From Bacteroidota bacterium (GTDB lineage Bacteria; Bacteroidota; Bacteroidia; Cytophagales; Cyclobacteriaceae), in contig JACZXH010000017.1 of the NCBI GenBank assembly GCA_022571715.1, positions 1 to 51,129 on the forward strand: a DNA stretch of 51,129 bases, written 5' to 3'. Positions 43,477 to 50,421 of this stretch are shown piece after piece. Each line of letters opens with the position of its first letter. Positions within the stretch are counted from its first letter, which is position 1. A model generated the notes under the pieces. The model did no database searches and was not told the origin of the DNA. It saw only the letters and a list, made by a program, of their open reading frames with translations. Made by a program: the position numbers and the translations under genes.

Positions 43477-44759
43477 GTGGTTTTAACAGGTAATTTCACG
43501 CTGAAAGTAGATCCTTTGCCTTCTTCACTTTTGAAGCTAATGTTTCCATTTATAAGTTCTACATGTCTTTTAACTAAATTAAGCCCCAAACCTGTACCTT
43601 GAATGTTAATCACATTTTTCGCTCTGAAAAATCTCTCAAAAAGGTGGGGCTGATCATTTATGGGTATCCCAATCCCGTTGTCCTTGATATCAATTATTAA
43701 GTCATCTTTCTTTAAGTAGCTTAAAATTTTAATCGTTTCCTGTTTCGGTGAATATTTGATTGCGTTTGAAACGAGGTTAGTGATAATACTTTTCAGATGC
43801 ATTTTATCAAGATTAACCTCCAGATTCTTTTCAAACGGCTCATAAATAATGCTTTGTTCCGATTTTAATCCGGATTTAATCTCATCAAGTAGTTCAGTAA
43901 GAAAAATATTTAGATCAAATTTGGTTGGGTTATTTTCAATTTTGCCTTCTTCCAATTTTCCTAATGATAAGAAATCGTTCAATATGCCTGTAAGGTCATT
44001 CACATTGGATTTAATTCGAACCACATGTTTTAACCTTTTATCTTCAGTTTCCTTTTCATTGTACTTGGCAATTAATGAAGCAGATGACAGAATAGTACTA
44101 AGTGGTGTACGGAATTCATGAGAAGCCATGGAAACAAATCTTGATTTCAATTCATTAAGTTCTCGCTCTCTTTCAAATGCCTTTCTTGCTTCAATTTCAG
44201 CCTTTTCACGGATCTTTATTTCCTGTTCAAGTTGGCTATTTAATTTTTCCAAATTTTCTACGGCTTCGGCTAGTTCTTTGGTTCTATCCTGTACCCGACT
44301 TTCCAGTTCAGACGCGTATTGTAGTAATTTTTCTTCGCTCCTTTTCAGGGCTTCTTCTGTATTTTTTCTTTTGGTAATATCTATAATAAATGCTATCACA
44401 ATAGCTTTACCCGCATGCTCCGCATGATTAAGACTAACCTCTATCGGAAACTCTGAATTATCACTTCTTAGGGCAACCAGATCTCGACCTTGCCCCATTT
44501 TCCTGGGTTTAGGATCTTGAGCATATCCATTACGGTGCTTAATGTGATCCTTTTTATATTTAATCGGAATTAATTCTTCTACTTTCATCCCGATCAATTG
44601 TTGATCAGAATACCCGAATAACTGATAACAACTCTTATTTGCCAATAATATAACACCATGTGTGTCTACGGCTAAAATTCCTTCAACAGAAGTATTATAT
44701 ATTACACTGAATACATCCTTGCTTAATCGAGAAACGGATTTCTGATTTACTTTCGTCAT
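43473..44759 (-). CDS. PAS-domain sensor histidine kinase
   Basis: A 428-aa kinase without membrane helices. An N-terminal PAS domain (GILAVDTHGVILLANKSCYQLFGY) has His72 and, 20 residues on, Arg92 in MGQGR: the same spacing as the heme His and distal Arg of the FixL type. Many PAS domains share the pattern without heme, so oxygen or NO sensing is only a hypothesis. A coiled-coil linker (about 132-205) leads to the HisKA box FVSMASHEFRTPLS with phospho-His214. The ATPase domain has the N box NLVSNAIKYS, G1 DNGIGIP, F box HLFERFFR and G2 GTGLGL. The gene overlaps the response regulator by 4 bp and is divergent from usp. Confidence 0.93.
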   Translation of the reverse strand: MTKVNQKSVSRLSKDVFSVIYNTSVEGILAVDTHGVILLANKSCYQLFGYSDQQLIGMKVEELIPIKYKKDHIKHRNGYAQDPKPRKMGQGRDLVALRSDNSEFPIEVSLNHAEHAGKAIVIAFIIDITKRKNTEEALKRSEEKLLQYASELESRVQDRTKELAEAVENLEKLNSQLEQEIKIREKAEIEARKAFERERELNELKSRFVSMASHEFRTPLSTILSSASLIAKYNEKETEDKRLKHVVRIKSNVNDLTGILNDFLSLGKLEEGKIENNPTKFDLNIFLTELLDEIKSGLKSEQSIIYEPFEKNLEVNLDKMHLKSIITNLVSNAIKYSPKQETIKILSYLKKDDLIIDIKDNGIGIPINDQPHLFERFFRAKNVINIQGTGLGLNLVKRHVELINGNISFKSEEGKGSTFSVKLPVKTT

Positions 44760-44851
44760 GTCCTTTTTACTTCAATCTATTTGATACAATTGAAGTATGT
44801 AAAACTAAGAAGAAACCAGATATTTTTCTATTGATAAATAACATCTTGATA

Positions 44852-44896
44852 TATGACAAAAGTCATAATGAGATGCAGGAGATATTCATAATTTTA
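44852..44896 (+). promoter_or_regulatory. CRP/FNR-like site and -7 element of the usp promoter
   Basis: TATGACAAAAGTCATA (44852-44867) is a perfect 6-bp inverted repeat around AAAA. TAATTTTA (44889-44896) is one base from TAnnTTTG. A start near 44902 would put the dyad centre at about -42, the class II activator position. The site lies between the divergent kinase and usp genes and might serve both. Confidence 0.6.
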
Positions 44897-44926
44897 CACC
44901 ACTCAGATAATTTTATTCAAAATGTA

Positions 44927-45766
44927 TTGAGTGCTATTAATAATATATTAACGCCAATCGATTTCTCGGAATATTCACTAAGAGCATTAGAATATGCCAT
45001 TGAAATTGCAAAAAAGACCAATGCAACATTGCATATAATCCATGCATACAGGCTTATTCAACCCAATAATCTCTTCAGCAATTCACTGGGAATAGAATTA
45101 AAAAAGCATTTGGAAAACACGCTAAATCAAAAATTCAATGAGTTGGAATTCGAATATTTGGCAAGTCAGCCTATTGAATATGAGATAACGCTGGAAGTAG
45201 GCTTTGCCTTGGATGTTGTCCAAACCACAATAACAGATAAGAAAATAGAATTGGTCATTATGGGGACCAGGGGAAACCGAGAGCTTGAAGAGATATTTGG
45301 AAGTACAACCTGGTCGGTCATTAAAAGCACAACTTGCCCTGTTTTGGCAGTGCCTAAAGAAGCTGCATTTGATAGTATCAAACATATTACGTTAGCCAAT
45401 GAGAGTCAAAGTAATGATGATACAATTAATTGGAATATTGTGAAAGAAATTGCGCATTCATTTCATTCCGATGTGATGATACTTAAATGCCAGCCAGAAA
45501 AAAGAATGTCAGTGAATGTGGCACAAAGAAATACTTCTTTTTACCATGATCTTTTTAAAGGTTTAAAAATTTCTCAATTGTTATGTAGTCGTGAAACGTT
45601 TATCAAAGGAATTAAAAAGCAGTTTGATCATTGCAATAGCGATTTACTAGTGCTTATATCAAAAGAAAATATTTTGCTTGAATCATATTTTAAAAGAAAT
45701 AATACAAAACAGATAATTCTAGATACTAAGCTCCCAATATTAATGATTCAAAGGCCTCTTATATAG
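44927..45766 (+). CDS. Universal stress protein, two Usp domains
   Basis: About 279 aa. I place the start at the TTG (44927) because it gives SAINNILTPIDFSEYSLRAL, the canonical Usp opening, and because upstream ATGs (44873 and 44831) lie before or inside the predicted promoter. The first domain (to about 145) ends with the nucleotide-binding motif VIMGTRGNRELEEIFGSTTWSVIKSTTCPVLAVP. The second domain is degenerate and lacks a clear G-x2-G-x9-GS motif. Usp proteins bind ATP and help survive energy or oxygen limitation. Its position next to the PAS kinase and its CRP/FNR-type site link it to the nitrite regulon. Confidence 0.85.
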   Translation: MSAINNILTPIDFSEYSLRALEYAIEIAKKTNATLHIIHAYRLIQPNNLFSNSLGIELKKHLENTLNQKFNELEFEYLASQPIEYEITLEVGFALDVVQTTITDKKIELVIMGTRGNRELEEIFGSTTWSVIKSTTCPVLAVPKEAAFDSIKHITLANESQSNDDTINWNIVKEIAHSFHSDVMILKCQPEKRMSVNVAQRNTSFYHDLFKGLKISQLLCSRETFIKGIKKQFDHCNSDLLVLISKENILLESYFKRNNTKQIILDTKLPILMIQRPLI

Positions 45767-45959
45767 CAACATTTAATTATCATCAGTCAGGTAAAAAAAT
45801 TCTTAACTATTAATATTGTTCTGAACAAGCATTTTGAAAAAAAATCAAGATCTGCATGGACACATGAATAGAAACGGCATGCCCCCGAATCAAATCACAA
45901 CCCACACCTCTCGCAAATACTGAGAAGCAATTACGTTCGCTGTTTCGTACGTTGGTCTT

Positions 45960-46201
45960 ATGAAAACTATTTCAGATACAGAAGCAAGGAAGATGATCTA
46001 TCAGTTAATTGATCAAGCCTCGGAAAGCCAGGAACCCATTCAGATAACTTTAAAAGAAATAATGCGATTCTTGTGAGCGAACAAGATTGGCGGACTATTC
46101 AAGAAACGATCTAATTGATTGGTGTCCCTGGCATAAGGAGAATCTATGCTGGAAGGCATGAAATACCATTGTCTAAGACATCAGATAAACTTAAATGGTA
46201 A
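45960..46201 (+). pseudogene. Decayed YefM/Phd-type antitoxin
   Basis: The first frame reads MKTISDTEARKMIYQLIDQA, then SESQEPIQIT, as in YefM. A frame change within the next codons continues as NNAILVSEQDWRTIQETI, then an in-frame TAA, then LIGVPGIRRIYAGRHEIPLS and KTSDKLKW with the normal stop. All parts of an antitoxin of about 80 aa are present, but broken by at least one frameshift and one stop. No YoeB-like toxin follows. The remaining gaps (45767-45959 and 46202-46433) show no gene; a GAGAG/CTCTC hairpin lies at 46412-46427. Confidence 0.8.
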
Positions 46202-46433
46202 ATAATTACCAGATTGTATATACTAAATAAATATTGAAAGACACGAAGATAATTTCATCATCCGGTCATAAAACTAAAGTTCTTAAACCATTCTTAAACC
46301 AAAAGATTGCTTGAATCGCCATTAACCATTGAGGTAATCGCCTCTACTAGGTTGTTTACAACGGGTTTCTTTTGCTGAACCTGATAATTTGCAGTATATT
46401 TAAAGTAATGCTGAGAGCCATACCTCTCTTAAT

Positions 46434-46844
46434 ATGAGCTTAAGTCCAAATCGTTCGCGTATTGTTTATTTTGGCTTATCGTTTATTACTATTTTATCAG
46501 GACTTTTATCCCGTTCCACGCTAATCATGCTTCCAGATTTTATATCCACCTATGCAGGTGACACTTTCTGGGCTTTAATCGTTTTCTTTATTATATGTAC
46601 CATATTTCCCAGGTGGAAAACTAAAAACATAACGATCGCAGCATTACTATTTGCCTTTGGTATAGAGTTTTCTCAATTTTATCATGCGCCATGGATTGAG
46701 GAGTTAAGGCATATTAAAATTGGTGGACTCATTCTTGGTTTTGGTTTCAAGCTAAGTGACCTGGTGTGTTATACCGTTGGGGTAAGTCTGGGCTTTGTCA
46801 TAGATTTATATTTGATTTCGAAGGTAAAGTTATCGCAGTTGTAA
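46434..46844 (+). CDS. DUF2809 family integral membrane protein
   Basis: A 136-aa protein with four predicted membrane helices (about 10-30, 42-58, 64-80 and 108-128). The DUF2809 pattern is intact: RIVYFGLSFITILSGLLSR, DFISTYAGDTFWALIVF, IEFSQFYHAPWIEELRH and GFKLSDLVCYTVGVSLGF. The function of this family is not known. It is a single gene. Confidence 0.87.
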   Translation: MSLSPNRSRIVYFGLSFITILSGLLSRSTLIMLPDFISTYAGDTFWALIVFFIICTIFPRWKTKNITIAALLFAFGIEFSQFYHAPWIEELRHIKIGGLILGFGFKLSDLVCYTVGVSLGFVIDLYLISKVKLSQL

Positions 46845-47304
46845 TAAGGCATAATAACGGAATGAAATCCGATTCATTTCTTGACAAGCCAATGAATCAG
46901 GTGACCTTATAAATTCTGACTTCATAATTCATAATATAATATTATAGAATTAACCATTTAGATATTAATAATAAAACGAGTATAGCATTTGAAATTGCCC
47001 TTAAAAAAGATGATTTGAATAACTTAATCTATAATTCAGTTCTACCCTGGGGCGTTCCTGCCTTTTCCCATAGGGATCCTCCATGGGAGTCTCCGAAGGA
47101 GTCCTAAGGACCTTTGGAACTTCGGGGTTGGTTCGTTTTGTGTTAAGACAAATTGAACAAAAGAAAATAAAATGCGAGGACAGGCCTGGATTTAAGGCTG
47201 CAACACCCTCTATGGTATAATGTTGTCCTCTCTTAAGCCTAAAGGCCACTTTTTAAAATAATATGCGAAAAATAGGATTCCACTCAACCCATCAGTTAAA
47301 CAGC
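46845..47304. other. Intergenic region with a GC-rich block
   Basis: A GC-rich, palindrome-rich block spans about 47040-47230 in AT-rich surroundings, including CTCC-TTCG-GAG on the minus strand. Its base composition differs from the flanks and an 82-codon ORF through it has no family features. It could be a dispersed repeat or a structured RNA; I cannot assign it. Confidence 0.35.
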
Positions 47305-48384
47305 TTACCCTATCACTTCTTCATATAGTCTGAAAACATTTATTCCCATCACTTTTTCCACCGCATCATCGGATAAATTCCGTTTTTTAAGGCCCTCCCA
47401 GATTACTTCATTCCGCCTGGGGCCATTCAGCTCATCCATGTATAAAGGCCAGTCTTCTTCATGAAAATTCGCCCCTTCTTCAGCCTTCAGCTCAGCCAGA
47501 TACGCTTCTGACAGTACTATTACACGGTGGTCTCGATCGCTGCCAATACCCACATGTTCAATACCGGCTACATTAATAGCATGCTGAATGTGGTTAAGGT
47601 AATGTTCGAATGAACCTTTTTTGAGATTGCTGATAAACGGCCTGATCTGGCAAATGCACACCACTCCTCCCCTGTCTGCCAGTAGTTTCATGTTTTCATC
47701 GCTGGTATTACGTATATTTTCATATACTGTCTTACAGGCTGTATGCGATACAATTACCGGTACTTTTGAAGCTTTGATGGCATCAGCCATTGTGGCCATG
47801 CTGGCATGGGAAAGGTCAATCAGCATCCCGGTGTCGTTTATTTTTTTAATCAGTTCCAGTCCAAAAGTAGTAAGTCCGGCGCCTGTCCGTTCTTTACACC
47901 CTGCACCGGCCCAGTTTTGATAATTGTAGGTAATCTGGCTCGACCGGACACCCAGGTTATAATAGAGGTCTACCATATCCAGATTACGTCCAAACTGGGT
48001 TGAATTCTGGAAAAGATAGAATACCGCCAGCTTACCTTCCTTTTTTGCTCGGTTCACGTCAGAAACGGACGTGGCTTTAATTAAAAGTTCCGGATTCTTA
48101 TCAATATACATGTCATATGATCGAATTCCCGTTTTTGCAGCCTCAATGGCGCCCTTCTCGTACGTTTTGGGATCGCATAAGGTAACTGTTATGGCATTTA
48201 AACCACTTGCCAGCATCTGTTTCACTAATTCCGGCGTATAAGTAACCCTGACCTCACCCATGGCGTCAAAAATCAATGCACTTTGTGGTGAAAATTTACT
48301 ATTGGATGCGTTCAGGAGGTGTGGTGTAAAGATTACTCCGGTCGCAGCTGTGCCCAACAATCTGAGATGGTTTCTTCTGTTCAT
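47305..48384 (-). CDS. M19 membrane dipeptidase-like protein, metal site incomplete
   Basis: About 359 aa. The start at 48384 is chosen because it opens a Tat-like leader (MNRRNHLRLLGTAATGVIF). The TIM-barrel of peptidase family M19 (renal dipeptidase) is clear: MLIDLSHASMATMADAI, VPVIVSHTAC, GVVCICQIRPFI and GIEHVGIGSDRDH. Both later His ligands (SH in LIDLSHAS and in VSHT) are kept. The N-terminal HxD ligands are replaced (IFDAMGEVR where relatives have DGHNDLP), and the bridging Glu region GxEGG reads LFQNST. So it cannot form the usual binuclear zinc site. It may have another metal arrangement or a different substrate. It stands alone. Confidence 0.85.
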   Translation of the reverse strand: MNRRNHLRLLGTAATGVIFTPHLLNASNSKFSPQSALIFDAMGEVRVTYTPELVKQMLASGLNAITVTLCDPKTYEKGAIEAAKTGIRSYDMYIDKNPELLIKATSVSDVNRAKKEGKLAVFYLFQNSTQFGRNLDMVDLYYNLGVRSSQITYNYQNWAGAGCKERTGAGLTTFGLELIKKINDTGMLIDLSHASMATMADAIKASKVPVIVSHTACKTVYENIRNTSDENMKLLADRGGVVCICQIRPFISNLKKGSFEHYLNHIQHAINVAGIEHVGIGSDRDHRVIVLSEAYLAELKAEEGANFHEEDWPLYMDELNGPRRNEVIWEGLKKRNLSDDAVEKVMGINVFRLYEEVIG

Positions 48385-48516
48385 AAGTGATATCTCAATA
48401 TACACCATAATTATGAATTTTCAGCAGGCATGAAACAGCGAATAAGGACATCTCAGTTGAAAATTTCACTTACGTGATATTTCGGCCTCCCGCAAAACAA
48501 TCTAAATTGGCAATAA

Positions 48517-48544
48517 AAAGCCCTGCTACAGTTGGCAAGGCTTT
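48517..48544 (-). terminator. Terminator of the YCII gene
   Basis: On the minus strand AAAGCCTTGC and GCAGGGCTTT form a 10-bp stem (one G-U) around 8 nt, followed by TTATTG after T-rich arms. It begins 22 nt past the stop of the YCII pseudogene. Confidence 0.7.
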
Positions 48545-48565
48545 AATATTAGTGATTTAGTCTTA

Positions 48566-48899
48566 CTACAGTGGAACACTCTCATGTATTTCTATTTCGC
48601 AACCGGCATTCCAACCAAGATGCGGATGTCCCTCCAGGAGTGCTTTGGCATCATCCATGCTGTCAGCTTCCAAGATTGAATATCCGGCCACGTCACGAGT
48701 ACTTGCTTCACTCCCACCACCAGGCAGTAGTTTTGCACCAACCAACTAACGGAGTCCCAAGATCAACAAGTTGATCTCCACATTTCTCCGCCCAGGCCAT
48801 CCAGGGTTTCATTCCTTCCTCTCTTTCTTCAGGTGTAGCGTTAGCCATTTGCGCCATAACTTCTGCAGGCGCATGATAAATTACGATGTACTTGCTCAT
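48566..48899 (-). pseudogene. YCII/DGPF-domain protein broken by a 4-bp duplication
   Basis: The first frame gives MSKYIVIYHAPAEVMAQMAN through GDQLVDLGTPLVG, then continues wrongly to a stop at 48708. Another frame resumes GAKLLPGGGSEAST, VAGYSILEADSMDDAKALL, EGHPHLGWNAGCEIEIHES and stops at 48566. The shift coincides with a tandem duplication CCAACCAA at 48738-48745 (TTGGTTGG on the coding strand). Removing one 4-bp copy restores a 109-aa YCII protein of normal length. YCII proteins are small cytoplasmic, enzyme-like proteins of the dimeric alpha-beta barrel type. As only one slip separates it from a functional gene, it may be a very recent pseudogene, a phase-variable locus, or a sequence error. 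Confidence 0.85.
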
Positions 48900-49530
48900 A
48901 GCGATTCATTTATAGTTTATATTATTTGACTTTATGACGTTTTAATATTTGAAAATTGGACAGCAGAAGATAACTTTTTTTGAAATTCTTTTCAGGTGAT
49001 ATCAGTGATTATTAAATATGTAGTCTGCACTTCAAAATCCGGTCAATTTACGATTCCAATATAAATTATTGGCAGCCAGGTGGATAATTAGATATCCAGT
49101 ACTAAAAAGATGAGCACATTAAAAACGTAAACTTAAAAATAAAAAAACTAACCACTTAAATATCACTAATTATTACCAGGGTATAAATACTTTGCAATAA
49201 ATAAAATTACCAATATGCTTGAATAATTTTAAGACACAGACCCAATCGTTCTTTAAGTCGGTTGGTCAAGCTCGCCAACGTTACATGTAGGGCTGGCAAT
49301 AATGGTCTAACCATTTAACCCGAATTGGATTTCCCGAGTTACCCAATTTGTTTTTTTCCTGGAATTCACTAAATTGTCGTGGAAACGCTGATCTACCCTT
49401 AATACAGCGATTTAATTTTTTATAGGTGCGATACGGTTACAATTGTGATTTATTTGTAATTCATTTGAATAACCGGTTAACCGAAATTCAATGACATGAT
49501 CTGATATAATAACTTAACTAATCCGATATT
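48900..49530. other. Intergenic region, no gene seen
   Basis: AT-rich sequence without a convincing ORF. A GTTGG/CCAAC hairpin occurs near 49260-49280. The promoter of the tail-collar gene must lie near its right end, but no full -33/-7 pair is evident. Confidence 0.4.
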
Positions 49531-50400
49531 ATGAGAACAATTTATTGCTTTATTTTCTGCCTTTTAGTAAGTGTAAGTCATCTTTACGCCCAATCTGTTA
49601 GTACCGGGATCTCCGTCCAGGGAATTGCACGAAATACCGATAAAACAGCATTGGTTAGCAAAGACCTAACCTTCACTTTTACATTGAAGGATGAAAGTGG
49701 TACCACAGTTTATAACGAAACGGCCACCATCACAACGGATGCATTTGGCGTTTTTGCACATACCATTGGCACCGGCAACGCAACTACCGGTCCGTTTGAA
49801 GACCTGATGTTTCATCACGAAAAGCTCAGCTTAGTGATCAGCGTAGAAATCGATGGAGTGGTCACTGAGATATCTAATTCTCCATTTCAATATACAGCTT
49901 ATGCTAAGTCTGCTGATAATGGGGTGCCAACCGGATCCATCATGCCTTATGTGGGTAGTACAGCACCACTTGGCTGGGTATTGTGCAATGGGCAGTCCCT
50001 TAGTGGGATTACGGGATCAGGCCCTTTGGTAACACTACTAGGAAGTAGCAATGTCCCCGACCTGAGAGGGATGTTTTTGCGTGGCACGGGTACAAGTCCG
50101 GTCAATGGGCAGAGTGGGGCAGCTCTCGGTAGTACTCAGGATGATGGAATAGAAACCCACTCAAGTCTTGGTGTAACTAACCTCACGGGATCACATACTC
50201 ACAACTACAATAGACTAACACTTCGAAATATTGACGAAGAGGATGATAATCATACCCCAAATGTGAACACAGGGGCACGAAATTCAAGTGGGACCACAGG
50301 CGGGGCAGGTGATCATGATCACAGTGTAAACGTCACGTATGCAGGAGCCAATGAAACTCGTCCCGTCAACTACGGTATCAACTACATCATCAAGTTATAG
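49531..50400 (+). CDS. Secreted protein with phage-tail-collar domain
   Basis: A 289-aa protein with a signal peptide (IYCFIFCLLVSVSHLYAQ). Residues about 25-125 form a beta-rich domain (GISVQGIARNTDKTALVSKD; DAFGVFAHTIGTG). The C-terminal half is a tail-collar domain: GSIMPYVGSTAPLGWVLCNG, VPDLRGMFLRGTG, then His-containing HTHNYN and HDHSVNV and a closing GINYIIKL. Tail-collar domains trimerise in phage fibres, but Bacteroidota also export proteins with them. No phage gene is nearby, so this is probably a host surface protein. The next gene starts 22 bp downstream. Confidence 0.88.
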   Translation: MRTIYCFIFCLLVSVSHLYAQSVSTGISVQGIARNTDKTALVSKDLTFTFTLKDESGTTVYNETATITTDAFGVFAHTIGTGNATTGPFEDLMFHHEKLSLVISVEIDGVVTEISNSPFQYTAYAKSADNGVPTGSIMPYVGSTAPLGWVLCNGQSLSGITGSGPLVTLLGSSNVPDLRGMFLRGTGTSPVNGQSGAALGSTQDDGIETHSSLGVTNLTGSHTHNYNRLTLRNIDEEDDNHTPNVNTGARNSSGTTGGAGDHDHSVNVTYAGANETRPVNYGINYIIKL

Positions 50401-50421
50401 CAGAAATGAATCGCAGTAATT

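Noticed and set aside
46377-46388. GAACCTGATAAT resembling part of a TPP riboswitch
   Set aside because: The CTGAGAG-like string comes after it, not before, and no P1-P3 helices can be formed; the following gene (DUF2809) is unrelated to thiamine.
47001-47249. 82-codon minus-strand ORF
   Set aside because: Corresponds to the GC-rich palindromic block; Pro/Arg-rich composition follows base bias, not a protein family.
49531-50400. Prophage tail-fibre gene
   Set aside because: It has an N-terminal signal peptide and no phage neighbours, so a host secreted protein is more likely.
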